From Streptomyces albicerus (GTDB lineage: Bacteria > Actinomycetota > Actinomycetes > Streptomycetales > Streptomycetaceae), in contig NZ_VWMY01000028.1 of assembly GCF_008905045.1 (NCBI RefSeq), positions 1 through 64,000 of the forward strand: DNA of 64,000 nt. The letters are read 5' to 3'. Under the pieces are notes generated by a model. The model saw only the letters and a program-made list of their open reading frames with translations. It had not been told where the DNA came from and searched no databases. Each line of letters starts with the position of its first letter. Position 1 is the first letter of the stretch. Both the position numbers and the translations under genes were made by a program. Below are positions 8,124 through 16,023 of the stretch, piece after piece.

Positions 8124-8549
8124 ATGGCCCTGAACCGTGAAGAACGCGAGCAATTCTTCGCCGAGCCGCACGTCGCCGCGCTCGCCGTGGACGCCGGCGC
8201 AGACCGCGCCCCGCTCACCGTGCCGGTCTGGTACCAGTACGAGCCCGACGGCATCGTATGGATCCTGACCGGGCTCGACTCCCGCAAGAACAAGCTGATC
8301 AGCACGGCGGGCCGGTTCTCCCTGATGGTCGACCGGCTCGAACCCACGATCCGGTACGTGTCGGTCGAGGGACCGGTCATCGACACGACCCCCGCCACCC
8401 GCGAGAAGCTCCACGAGCTCTCGGCCCGCTACCTCCCGGCCGACAAGGTCGACGGCTATGTCGACTTCGCCTGGAAGGAACACGGCGAACAGGTGATCAT
8501 CCGCATGCGCCCCGAGCACTGGCTCTCGTCCGACCTCGGGTCGATCTGA
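8124..8549 (+). CDS. PPOX-class pyridoxamine-phosphate-oxidase-fold protein
   Basis: Split-barrel flavin/F420-binding fold protein, 141 residues, of the class often labelled PPOX or F420-dependent. Family features are ALNREEREQFFAEPHVAALA at the N-terminus, the strand pair APLTVPVWYQYEPDGIVWIL, and RKNKLISTAGRFSLMVDR. GGAGGAG at 8111-8117 sits well for ATG 8124, which excludes the longer upstream reading frame. Cofactor and substrate cannot be decided. It runs in the same direction as the PdxH-like gene 75 bp downstream and may be co-transcribed with it; both are barrel-fold oxidoreductases. Confidence 0.88.
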   Translation: MALNREEREQFFAEPHVAALAVDAGADRAPLTVPVWYQYEPDGIVWILTGLDSRKNKLISTAGRFSLMVDRLEPTIRYVSVEGPVIDTTPATREKLHELSARYLPADKVDGYVDFAWKEHGEQVIIRMRPEHWLSSDLGSI

Positions 8550-8624
8550 CCTCGGTCCGACCTCGTTCCGGTCCGAGGCGGGGCCCGCTTCGGTCCGACG
8601 CGAGGCCCGCGTGACAATCGGGGC

Positions 8625-9293
8625 ATGAGTGCCGACGCATCCTCCGAGTTCGTCCGGCTGCTGAGGTCCCAGCGGGTCTGGGACACCGAGCTGCCCCGCT
8701 TCGCCCCGGACACGGCCCCCGCGGAGCCACTGCCGCTCTTCGAGCGGTGGTTCGCGGAGGCCGTGGCCGCCGGGCAGACCGAGCCGCACACGATGTCCCT
8801 GGCCACGGCGGACGCGGACGGCCGTCCCGACGTACGGACCGTCATGCTGCACGACGCCGACGAGCAGGGCTGGCACTTCGCCTCGCACGCGGGCAGCCGG
8901 AAGGGACAGCAGCTGGCGGCCCGCCCGTACGCGGCACTCGGCTTCTACTGGCCCGCGCAGGGCCGGCAGATCCGCGTACGCGGCCGGGTGGCCGTCGCCC
9001 CGCCCGAGGTCGCCCACGCCGACCTGCACGCCCGATCCACCGGCGCGCTCGCCTCCGCGCTGGTGGGCCACCAGAGCGAAGTCCTGGACTCCTACGAGGA
9101 GTTGGAGCGAGCCTCGGACGCGGCCTGGGACCGCGCCCAGCGCGAGCCGGACGCACCCGTGCCGTCATGGACGGTGTACGTACTGGCCCCGGACGAGGTG
9201 GAGTTCTTCCAGGGAGACGCGCGCCGACGGCACGTACGGCTCACCTACCGCCGTACACAGGACACTTGGCTCAGGGAGCTGTTGTGGCCGTAG
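8625..9293 (+). CDS. pyridoxal/pyridoxamine 5'-phosphate oxidase-like protein
   Basis: FMN-dependent PdxH-fold oxidase, 222 residues, a paralogue of the true pdxH at 57949. The family layout is kept: EPLPLFERWFAEAVAAGQTE, then MSLATADADGRPDVRTVMLH (FMN-binding strand with RTVML), FASHAGSRKGQQLAARPYAA, and the C-terminal LRELLWP. The segment matching RLHDRLRY of PdxH reads RRRHVRLTY, so substrate specificity may differ; related actinobacterial proteins are annotated as pyridoxal oxidase or PhzG-like. Start ATG 8625 fits the family. Its 3' end overlaps by 23 bp the decayed GNAT gene on the other strand. Confidence 0.85.
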   Translation: MSADASSEFVRLLRSQRVWDTELPRFAPDTAPAEPLPLFERWFAEAVAAGQTEPHTMSLATADADGRPDVRTVMLHDADEQGWHFASHAGSRKGQQLAARPYAALGFYWPAQGRQIRVRGRVAVAPPEVAHADLHARSTGALASALVGHQSEVLDSYEELERASDAAWDRAQREPDAPVPSWTVYVLAPDEVEFFQGDARRRHVRLTYRRTQDTWLRELLWP

Positions 9294-9628
9294 CCGCAGG
9301 CGCAGCCGGGGCCGCCGTCCGGAACGTGTACGTGGCGAAGTCCCGTACCGGCCGGTACCCGATCCGCTGATACAACCCGTTGCTGACCGGATTGGCGAGG
9401 TCGGTGAAGAGCACCACCTCGTCGGCACCCGCGGCCAGTGAGGTCCGCCAGCCACGCGAAGTGGGGCGGCTCCTCCCCGTACGCCGTCGTGCCGCGCGTG
9501 CGCAGCGCGTTCGCGATCATCAGCTGCACGGTGTGCAGGGCGGGTTCCGACCGCAGGAAGCCTTCGGCCCGCTCCAGGAAGATCCCGAGCTCGTCGGTGA
9601 ACCGCCAGTCGTACGCAGCAGTGGCCAT
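9271..9628 (-). pseudogene. GNAT acetyltransferase remnant (internal deletion, out of frame)
   Basis: Two ends of one family are joined. The N-terminal piece from ATG 9628 reads YDWRFTDELGIFLERAEGFL and continues to HFAWLADLT; the C-terminal piece, in another frame, reads LAAGADEVVLFTDLANPVSN, GLYQRIGYRPVRDF and ends at 9271. In intact relatives of about 285 residues these pieces are separated by some 170 residues that include the acetyl-CoA-binding core; here they meet near 9440 with a frame change. I infer a deletion followed by decay. Any product would lack the acetyl-CoA site. The family comparison rests on memory. Confidence 0.75.
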
Positions 9629-9712
9629 GCCCCATGCTCCCTCCTGCCCTCGCCCCCGCGCCTCCCCTTTACCGGGGCCGCCACCGCCACCGCCACCGGC
9701 ACTTCGAGGCGT

Positions 9713-9760
9713 CACGGGATCACGGGCTCACGGGATCACGGGATCACGGGATCACGGGCT
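9713..9760. repeat. 8-bp tandem repeat, six units
   Basis: Six consecutive units CACGGGAT or CACGGGCT, spanning the stop codon (9744-9746) of the next minus-strand gene. Because 8 is not a multiple of 3, a change in copy number would move the stop and alter the last residues of that protein. Confidence 0.85.
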
Positions 9761-10361
9761 CCGCGTCCGTGGCGATCCGGGCGTGCAGATGCACATCCCG
9801 GAACGCGTCCTGCCGCCCCGCCTCGAACATCGCCCCGCGCAAGGTCCCCTCGTACGGGAACCCGCACCGCTCGGCGATCCGGCACGACGCGTCATGACCG
9901 AGCGCGTGCCCCAACTCCAGCCGGTGCAGGCCGAGTTCGGCGAAGGCCCAGCGCGCGGTCAGCGCGAGCGCGCGGGTGGCGACCCGGCGGCCGCGCGCCT
10001 CGGGCAGCACCCAGTAGCCGACCCGGGCGACCCGTATGACGTGGTCGATGTCGTTGATCCCGATGTGCCCGAGCGTCACGCCGCTCCCCGCGTCGGTGAC
10101 ACAGAAGGAGGCCCCGACCCCTTCCCCGGCCGCCTTGGCCCGCGCCCGCAGCGACTGCCGTGCGTCGTCCCGGTCCTCGACGAGCTTGAGCGGCGTGTTC
10201 CACCGCTGGAAATCCGGGTCGTTGCACCCCCGCAGCCACGCCTCGACATCCGTCTCGTCCTCCGCGTCCCAGGGCCGGAGCCACAGACCGTGTCCGTGGA
10301 GTTCGGGGAAGGGGAGGGCGGCGTAGGACTCGTACAAGTCGGTCATCGACCCATTGAACAA
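9744..10361 (-). CDS. GNAT family N-acetyltransferase (RimJ/RimL-like)
   Basis: Acetyl-CoA-dependent N-acetyltransferase of the RimJ/RimL type, 205 residues from the first start; ATG 10346 (MTDLYESYAALPF) is the more natural one. Family features: LWLRPWDAEDETDVEAWLRG, the acetyl-CoA-binding strand and loop VGYWVLPEARGRRVATRAL, LHRLELGHALGHDASCRIAERCGFPYEG, with GFPYEG the usual turn before the last strand. The acceptor (protein N-terminus or small amine) is unknown. The C-terminal codons lie in the 8-bp tandem repeat. It stands alone between the GNAT remnant and the DUF35 gene. Confidence 0.88.
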   Translation of the reverse strand: MFNGSMTDLYESYAALPFPELHGHGLWLRPWDAEDETDVEAWLRGCNDPDFQRWNTPLKLVEDRDDARQSLRARAKAAGEGVGASFCVTDAGSGVTLGHIGINDIDHVIRVARVGYWVLPEARGRRVATRALALTARWAFAELGLHRLELGHALGHDASCRIAERCGFPYEGTLRGAMFEAGRQDAFRDVHLHARIATDAEPVIP

Positions 10362-10404
10362 CGGGGACCGGGAGGGCAGGACGCGAGGCCTCCCCGGACA
10401 GGCC

Positions 10405-10866
10405 CTAGGAGGCAGCGGGCCGGAACACGGGAACCGTGACCGCGTCCTCCGCTCCCTCTCGGTCCTCCGCTCCTTCTCCGCCCGCCACTCCTTCTCCGCC
10501 CGTCACGCGGAAGGCGACCTCCAACCCCATCCCCACCTTCAGCGCCCCCTCCGCGCAGTCCACCACCTCGGTCATCATCCGCGGCCCCTCCGCCAGATCG
10601 ACGACGGCGGCGACGTACGGCGTGCGGGACCCGAAGGGCGGCAGGTCGTTCCGGTGGACGACGGACCAGGTGTAGAGCGTGGCGCGGCCGCTCGCACACT
10701 CCCAGGTGACGTCCTCGCTCCAGCAGTGCGGGCAGAACTCCCGGGGGTAGTGGTGGGCGCGCCCGCACGCTCCGCACCGCCGCAGGAGCAGGTGCCCCGC
10801 GGCGGCGGCAGCCCAGTACGGGCGCGTGAAGGCGTCGACCTCGGGCACATCGAATCGGGCCGCCAT
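10405..10866 (-). CDS. DUF35 / OB-fold zinc-ribbon protein
   Basis: Acyl-CoA-associated protein with an N-terminal zinc ribbon and C-terminal OB fold, 153 residues. The ribbon is CGAC ... CPHC (residues about 31-47), followed by ASGRATLYTWSVVHR, a strong family signature. DUF35 proteins act with thiolase-fold partners; in mycobacteria ChsH2 supports hydration of the steroid side chain and the Ltp2 aldolase. The likely partner here is the Cys-less thiolase-like protein at 4854, controlled by the same palindrome. The ATG overlaps the TGA of the upstream DoxX gene (TGATG), so translation is coupled. The last 25 residues are a Gly/Glu-rich repeat (GGEGVAGGEGAEDREGAED). Confidence 0.9.
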   Translation of the reverse strand: MAARFDVPEVDAFTRPYWAAAAAGHLLLRRCGACGRAHHYPREFCPHCWSEDVTWECASGRATLYTWSVVHRNDLPPFGSRTPYVAAVVDLAEGPRMMTEVVDCAEGALKVGMGLEVAFRVTGGEGVAGGEGAEDREGAEDAVTVPVFRPAAS

Positions 10867-11315
10867 CAGAAGAACCCCAGCGCGCTGTCCAGCGACCACG
10901 TCTGCCACGACATCCCGAAGAGGGCCACCAGGGAGATCAGCGCCATCATCGCGTTCTGCCCCTGCTCGGCCCAGTCGTGGATCATCAGCACGAGGTAGAG
11001 GAGGTTGAGGAGCAGTCCGCCGGCCAGGGCGATCGGGGTCAGGAAGCCCACGACCAGGCCGAGCCCGAGGGCGAGCTCCGCGTACACGACGACGTACGCC
11101 ATCGTGCGCGGCCGCGGCGCGACCACCACGTCGAAGCCGCTGCGCACGGCGTTCCACCGGTGCTTCGCCGCGACGTCCGCCGCCCACGCGATCCCGGTCC
11201 CCCGCTCGAACCAGCCCTTCTTGTCCTTGTGCCGCCAGCTCTCCAGCCACCACAGCCCGAGGCCGATACGGAGCACGGCGACCCATTCCGCCCCGGTGAG
11301 CCAGATCGTGTCCAT
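10866..11315 (-). CDS. DoxX-family membrane protein
   Basis: Four-helix integral membrane protein of the DoxX/TQO small-subunit family, 149 residues. Hydrophobic segments are at about residues 10-25 (VAVLRIGLGLWWLESW), 70-88, 90-112 (TPIALAGGLLLNLLYLVLM) and 120-138. DoxX members are linked to quinone-related redox or to membrane oxidoreductase complexes; the role in this operon is not known. It is the first gene of a two-gene unit with the DUF35 protein, GGGAGG sits before the ATG, and a 19-bp operator-like palindrome lies 28 bp upstream. This ties the membrane protein to the acyl-CoA catabolic regulon. Confidence 0.88.
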   Translation of the reverse strand: MDTIWLTGAEWVAVLRIGLGLWWLESWRHKDKKGWFERGTGIAWAADVAAKHRWNAVRSGFDVVVAPRPRTMAYVVVYAELALGLGLVVGFLTPIALAGGLLLNLLYLVLMIHDWAEQGQNAMMALISLVALFGMSWQTWSLDSALGFF

Positions 11316-11343
11316 GGCCTCGTGTCCCTCCCGCAGTACGCGA

Positions 11344-11362
11344 ATCTGACGGTACGTCAGTT
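11344..11362. promoter_or_regulatory. operator-like palindrome, site 2
   Basis: ATCTGACGGTACGTCAGTT, seven of nine positions paired between half-sites. It lies 28 bp upstream of the DoxX-DUF35 operon start. Confidence 0.8.
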
Positions 11363-11441
11363 CAGCGGATGGAAGAGGCCCCGCGCAAGAGATGCGCAGC
11401 CAAGAACTCTCCCTTCAGGCACGGCACGTCTCCAGCGAGCC

Positions 11442-12974
11442 CTAAAGCAGGACCCCGGTCGGCATCGCCCGCCCGTACAGTTCCTCAAGGCCCACCAGCA
11501 GCACGTCACCTCGCGCGGTTTCGGCGCGCAGCGCGTCGGTGAAGCCTGCGGCACTGAAACACGCCAGCCCGCAGCGCGTGGTGTCCATTCCCCTGCCGGC
11601 GAGCAGTTCCCTGGCCCTGCCGAGCCGCTCCAGATGACCGACCCCCATGACGGTCCCCCATTTCACCTCGCCGAGCAGAGCAACCGACGGCCTGCTCGCC
11701 CCGGACCCCGGTTCGACCACCGCCACGTCGATCTGAATCTGCCGACGCTCCTTGGGGTCGGTCACCACACCGCCGCCTACTTCGCCCAGGGACGTACTGA
11801 GCAGGGACCGCCCTGGTCCGAGCACGTATTCACGGCACATGGCCTCGAAGTGAGGCCCAGCCACCTGCGCGGCGAAACGCTCCGCCGCCTGCCCCCACAC
11901 CTCCGCGGCCTGACCGCTCTCCAGTCGCGCCCAGGAGGGACGCATGACGGCCTCATAGAAGTTGATCAGCGGTTCGGTGATGCGGTACTGCGACTTCCCG
12001 GCACGGAAGACATCCAATTCCCGCATCAGCAGGTGACTGTCCTCCAAGACGTTGAGCGGATGCGAGATGTCGACCGATTTGCGGCCGATGTAACCCGCGA
12101 TGCCGCCGCGCGTCGTATTGCCCTGCGCCACGGCGGCCAGAACCGAGTGGTACAGCGCGGTGTCGCGAATGTCCGCTTCCTCGGCAAGCAGGTACCGCGC
12201 TTCACGGAAGAGGGGGCTGAACGGCGAGAGGACCGTGCGACAGATCCAGTCGTCGAAGTCGCGGAGGCTCGCGGGAACATCGTCCGCCAGGAACTGACGA
12301 CGGTATGCGGGCGTACCCCCGACAACGGCATGCAGCCGGGCGGCGAGCGCCGGGTCGGTAACGCTCCAGAAGTCCGCAGCCGCCCGATACCCGAAGGGCC
12401 GAACGACGAGTTCCAGCTGCGCCCGGCCTCGCAGGGGCGCCGTACTGGCCAGAAGACCACCCATGACGGACATCGCCGAACCACACAGGAGCAGCCTCAT
12501 TCGGCTCTCCTCCACCTGGAAGCGGTCGATCTCGCGCTGGATGAGCGACGGGAGTTCCGGAGCGACTTTGACCAGGTAGGGGAACTCGTCGATGACCACG
12601 AGAAACGGGGCGTCCGGCGTCGACCCCGCCGAGGCGCCTCTCTTCCCGTGGGCGGCCAGCCCGAAGAGATAGGAGACGGCGTCGTCCCAGGTGGCGAAGG
12701 AGAAAGCCACTGGGGAACCTACGTGTTCGGCCAGGGCGGCACTGAACTGACGAAGGGACTCCGCCTCGGTTCCCGCCGTGGCGGAGAAGTAGAAGCCTCC
12801 ACACCGCTCGACGAGCGCCCGCAGGAGATAGGTCTTACCCATGCGCCGCCTACCACTGACGATGCCGAGCATGGCGTGCGGCAAGGGGCGGCTCACAAAG
12901 GCGGTGAGCCCGTCCCATTCGGCGCCGCGGTCGTAGACGCGCGACGGCTTGCCGGGCATTGCCTGATGCTGCAC
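11442..12974 (-). CDS. AAA/STAND-like ATPase with DUF234 nuclease-like C-terminus
   Basis: P-loop ATPase of the archaeal-type ATPase_2 family, about 510 residues. Walker A is GIVSGRRRMGKT (about residues 38-49), Walker B is FLVVIDEFPY, and LLLCGSAMSVM follows as sensor region. After a winged-helix-like part (RGGIAGYIGRKSVDISHPLN, with YRITEPLINFYE) comes a DUF234-type tail with GPHFEAMCREYVL and the pattern D-x-A-V-V ... LLGEVKWG, which matches the D...E-x-K core of PD-(D/E)XK nucleases. Such proteins are poorly characterised, some linked to mobile or defence loci. GTG 12974 has AAGGAG five bases upstream; GTG 12980 overlaps that site and ATG 12959 is another option. Divergent from the PglX-like gene. 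Confidence 0.88.
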   Translation of the reverse strand: MQHQAMPGKPSRVYDRGAEWDGLTAFVSRPLPHAMLGIVSGRRRMGKTYLLRALVERCGGFYFSATAGTEAESLRQFSAALAEHVGSPVAFSFATWDDAVSYLFGLAAHGKRGASAGSTPDAPFLVVIDEFPYLVKVAPELPSLIQREIDRFQVEESRMRLLLCGSAMSVMGGLLASTAPLRGRAQLELVVRPFGYRAAADFWSVTDPALAARLHAVVGGTPAYRRQFLADDVPASLRDFDDWICRTVLSPFSPLFREARYLLAEEADIRDTALYHSVLAAVAQGNTTRGGIAGYIGRKSVDISHPLNVLEDSHLLMRELDVFRAGKSQYRITEPLINFYEAVMRPSWARLESGQAAEVWGQAAERFAAQVAGPHFEAMCREYVLGPGRSLLSTSLGEVGGGVVTDPKERRQIQIDVAVVEPGSGASRPSVALLGEVKWGTVMGVGHLERLGRARELLAGRGMDTTRCGLACFSAAGFTDALRAETARGDVLLVGLEELYGRAMPTGVLL

Positions 12975-12979
12975 GATCA

Positions 12980-13020
12980 CTCCTTAGGAATAAACCCCTA
13001 AGGAGTGTACCCCTAAGGAG
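12980..13020. promoter_or_regulatory. three CCTAAGGAG elements in a shared divergent promoter
   Basis: CCTAAGGAG occurs at 12980-12988 (minus strand), and as CCCCTAAGGAG at 12995-13005 and 13010-13020 (plus strand, 15-bp spacing). The first copy provides the ribosome site of the ATPase gene, the other two precede the PglX-like gene by about 28 bp. Repeated, spaced copies in a short divergent spacer suggest a binding site for one protein controlling both genes, or three matched ribosome-site-like elements. Confidence 0.65.
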
Positions 13021-13047
13021 CCTCAAGGCTGTCATGGCAGGACAGTC

Positions 13048-14379
13048 ATGATCGCTATCCCGAGAGTCGCCACTCCCAGGAATGCCCCTCCCCCCGCCGC
13101 GAGCGCGAGCGCCGTCCCCTCACCCAGCGCCCAGAACACGCCAGCGGCAGCACTGCCGGCGAAGTGGGAGCTCGCCGACACGAACACCCGGATCACCGAT
13201 CAGCTCCTCGCGTCGGCCGAGCGGCGGTGGCTCTCGCTCAAGTCACGGATGATCGCGATCCAGGAGGAACTCGACTGGAAGGTGTACGCCCTCTACGACC
13301 TGATCTCCGACAGCGAAGAGCTGACCGCCCCGCTGGAGGCTGTGCCCGAGGCCGCTCTGGGCGAGCGGGCCTTCGAGATCGCGCTGGCCAGGAGAGTCGA
13401 GGCAGGCGAGGCGCAGACGGCATGGTTCGACCGCCACGCGACGGCACCTGTGACCGACATCCCCGAGCACTGGCCCTGGGCATACCGAGACCTGGTAAAA
13501 CGCCGCATGAAAGCCATCCAGGAGAACGCCTCGCTGGCGTTGCTGGAGCAGCCCGAGTACAAACGCCGCTGGTCCACTCCCCCCTGGGACGCCATGGTCC
13601 GCGACATCCTGCACGAACGCCTGCTCCACCACTGCGAGTCGTCCCGGCTGTGGTGTGAAACATTCCCGGGGGGACGACGCCCCGTCGCCCGGACGGTTCG
13701 GGAACTGGCCGAACTTCTGGGAAAGGACGAGGACTTCACCGAACTGGCGGCGCTCTACGCCCCCCGGGCAGGCACAGCCGAGGTCCTTCTGGAACTCCTC
13801 GCCGATGAGCACGTGCCTCAGGCGGCGCCCCTGCGGTACAAGACGTCGGGCCTGCGCAAACGGCAGCGGTGGGAAGAGCTGTGGGAGGCCCAGCGCCAGG
13901 ACGACAGAAGAGGGCTCGGCGACTCCGACGTACGCCACCCGATCCCGTCGCGCTTCACGCCCGTGGACTTCTTCAGGCCGTCGTACTGGAAACAGCGCGG
14001 CAAGTTCGACATCCCCAACGAGCGTTTCATCTCGTTCGGGTCATCCGTCTCGCCTTTGTCACCCACAACGCCGATCGGCTGGGCGGGCTGGAATGCCCAC
14101 GAGCGAGCACTGGTGATCTGCGACCTCCTCGAAGCCGACTCCCACGCGCATGCGCATCGCCCGGAGTCCGCTCTGCCGTTGCTCACGGCGTTCGCCGAGG
14201 TCCTCCCGTGGGCCGCCGCCCCCGCCCACGAACTCGCGCCCACCACGCCATCGGACGACGGCGAGGCCCTTCGGCGCACCTACGAGCAGCACCTCACCCG
14301 GCTGGGCCTGTCGACCAGGGACGTGAGCTCCTGGCGCCCTCCCGCGCCAAGACGAGGCAGGCCACGCAAGGGCGCATAG
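13048..14379 (+). CDS. free-standing PglX (BREX-2) C-terminal-domain protein
   Basis: A 443-residue protein that closely resembles the C-terminal third of PglX, the adenine methyltransferase of BREX type 2 (Pgl) phage defence; that region is listed, from memory, as DUF7008. Matching blocks are MIAIQEELDWKVYALYDLI, GERAFEIALARRVEAGE, TAWFDRHATAPVTDIPEHWP, LEQPEYKRRW, KTSGLRKRQRWEELWEAQR, DIPNERFISF and IGWAGWNAHERALVI, ending SWRPPAPRRGRPRKG as PglX does. No methyltransferase motifs (NPPY or the SAM glycine loop) are present, and residues 1-38 are Pro/Ala/Ser filler. No pglW, pglY or pglZ lies in the window. It may be a relic of a pgl locus or a self-standing partner of the divergent ATPase. 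Confidence 0.82.
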   Translation: MIAIPRVATPRNAPPPAASASAVPSPSAQNTPAAALPAKWELADTNTRITDQLLASAERRWLSLKSRMIAIQEELDWKVYALYDLISDSEELTAPLEAVPEAALGERAFEIALARRVEAGEAQTAWFDRHATAPVTDIPEHWPWAYRDLVKRRMKAIQENASLALLEQPEYKRRWSTPPWDAMVRDILHERLLHHCESSRLWCETFPGGRRPVARTVRELAELLGKDEDFTELAALYAPRAGTAEVLLELLADEHVPQAAPLRYKTSGLRKRQRWEELWEAQRQDDRRGLGDSDVRHPIPSRFTPVDFFRPSYWKQRGKFDIPNERFISFGSSVSPLSPTTPIGWAGWNAHERALVICDLLEADSHAHAHRPESALPLLTAFAEVLPWAAAPAHELAPTTPSDDGEALRRTYEQHLTRLGLSTRDVSSWRPPAPRRGRPRKGA

Positions 14380-14487
14380 CGCGCGCCCTTCGCGCACCTC
14401 CCCGACCTCACACGTTCCGTGAGACCTACGCCACGAGTTCCACACACCCCTCCTACAGCCGTGATCTATTCGCAACCGATTCCCGGC

Positions 14488-14516
14488 TTGACCGAGACCC
14501 ATCAAGTGACTACGTG
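14488..14516 (+). promoter_or_regulatory. possible vegetative promoter of the flavin monooxygenase gene
   Basis: TTGACC (14488-14493) and TACGTG (14511-14516) are separated by 17 bp. The -35 match is good, the -10 match poor. A start about 7 bases further on would give a very short leader before ATG 14532. Confidence 0.35.
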
Positions 14517-14531
14517 AATACGCTCTGGCAC

Positions 14532-15746
14532 ATGGCCGACTCGAATGCCGACTCCACACCGTCCGCGGATCCCGCCGTACCGACGCACCCCGACCGCCCC
14601 GTGTACGTCATCGGGGGCGGCCCGGGTGGCCTCGCGGCGGCGTACGCCCTGCGCGCACAGGGCGTACGGGCCGTCGTGCTCGAGAAGTCCGACCGCGTCG
14701 GGGCGTCCTGGCGGCGGCACTACGACCGGCTGCGGCTGCACACCACGCGGCGGCTGTCCGGGCTGCCGGGCCTCGCGATGCCGCGCTCCTTCGGGCGGTG
14801 GGTGTCGCGCGACAACGTGGTGCGGTACCTGGAGAAGTACGCCGAGTACCACGAACTGGAGATCGTCACGGGTGTCGAGGTCTCCCGCGTGGAGCCCTCG
14901 GCCGACGGGAACGGGTGGCTGCTGCACGCCACCGGCGGACGCGAACTGACCGGCAGCGCGGTCGTCGTCGCCACCGGCTACAACCACACGCCGCACGTGC
15001 CGGAGTGGCCCGGCCGGGACGCGTACAAGGGCGAACTCCTGCACGCCGGCGAATACCGCGACCCGGCCCCCTACGCCGGCCGCGACGTCCTCGTCGTCGG
15101 CGTCGGCAACACGGGCGCCGAGATCGCCGTCGACCTCATCGAGGGCGGCGCCTCGCGCGTACGGCTCTCGGTGCGGACCGCGCCGCACATCGTGCGCCGG
15201 TCCACCGCGGGCTGGGCGGCCCAGTACACCGGCGTCCTGGTACGCCGCCTGCCCGTCGGCCTCGTCGACCGGCTCGCCAGGCCCCTGGCCAAGGTCAGCG
15301 TGCCGGACCTGTCGGCCCACGGTCTGCCCCGCCCCGACACCGGCCTGTACTCCCGGGTGACTGAGGGCGCCATTCCGGTGCAGGACGTCGGCCTGATCGA
15401 CGCCGTTCGCAAGGGGCGCGTCGAGATCGTGGCCGCCGTGGAGGCTTTCGAGGACGGCAAGGTCGTCCTGGCCGACGGCACCCGCGTCGAGCCGGACGCC
15501 GTCATCGCCGCCACGGGCTATGCCCGCGCCTTGGAGGGCCTGGTCGGCCATCTCGACGTCCTGGACACACGCGGCAGGCCGATCGTGCACGGCGCCCGCA
15601 CTCCGGACAACGCCCCGGGCCTCTATTTCACTGGCTACGCCAACCCCATCAGCGGCATGCTCCGGGAACTGGCGATCGACGCGGTGAAGATCGCGAAAGT
15701 CATCGCCAGGGACGGCGGACGACAGGTCACCCGACTCCCTGCTTGA
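14532..15746 (+). CDS. FAD/NADPH flavin-containing monooxygenase
   Basis: Class B flavin monooxygenase-like oxidoreductase, 404 residues. The FAD Rossmann motif is VYVIGGGPGGLAAAYALRAQ (about residues 22-41), the second, NADPH-binding, is VLVVGVGNTGAEIAVDLI (about 180-197), and VVVATGYNHTPHVPEWPG lies between them as the conserved ATG/Y hinge. LYFTGYANPISGMLRELAID closes the FAD site. Relatives N- or S-oxygenate small nucleophiles or do Baeyer-Villiger reactions; substrate unknown. ATG 14532 fits the family; no ribosome site is visible, in line with a short or missing leader. It does not carry the 19-bp operator of its neighbours. Confidence 0.9.
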   Translation: MADSNADSTPSADPAVPTHPDRPVYVIGGGPGGLAAAYALRAQGVRAVVLEKSDRVGASWRRHYDRLRLHTTRRLSGLPGLAMPRSFGRWVSRDNVVRYLEKYAEYHELEIVTGVEVSRVEPSADGNGWLLHATGGRELTGSAVVVATGYNHTPHVPEWPGRDAYKGELLHAGEYRDPAPYAGRDVLVVGVGNTGAEIAVDLIEGGASRVRLSVRTAPHIVRRSTAGWAAQYTGVLVRRLPVGLVDRLARPLAKVSVPDLSAHGLPRPDTGLYSRVTEGAIPVQDVGLIDAVRKGRVEIVAAVEAFEDGKVVLADGTRVEPDAVIAATGYARALEGLVGHLDVLDTRGRPIVHGARTPDNAPGLYFTGYANPISGMLRELAIDAVKIAKVIARDGGRQVTRLPA

Positions 15747-15950
15747 CGACGGTCTCCGGACCCCCGTCTGACGTAGAGCCCTCACTGGGACAGGCCCCCA
15801 TAGGCAGCCTCGGGGGTGTGCCTCACCTCCCCGAGACCGCTCAGACCCCCGGCGGGAGTTGAGGGCTGCACCCGGCCGAGCGAGTTCCCGCGCGCACCGC
15901 GACGGGTACGAACCCTGTGTCCGCCACAACTTCTTTGCGTGCAGACCAGT

Positions 15951-15993
15951 TCCTGACGTGGCGTCAGTTCAGTAATCTGACACTGCGTCAGTT
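15951..15993. promoter_or_regulatory. tandem operator-like palindromes, sites 3 and 4
   Basis: TCCTGACGTGGCGTCAGTT (15951-15969) and ATCTGACACTGCGTCAGTT (15975-15993), centres 24 bp apart. The second ends 30 bp before ATG 16024. Two sites on nearly the same face of the helix suggest cooperative binding. Confidence 0.82.
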
Positions 15994-16023
15994 ATTGGCA
16001 GCCACACAGGAGCGGGCGGACCG

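Noticed and set aside
10977-13001. 674-codon plus-strand ORF opposite the ATPase gene
   Set aside because: The minus strand has clear Walker motifs and DUF234; the plus frame has no domain and is an open antisense shadow of GC-rich coding DNA.
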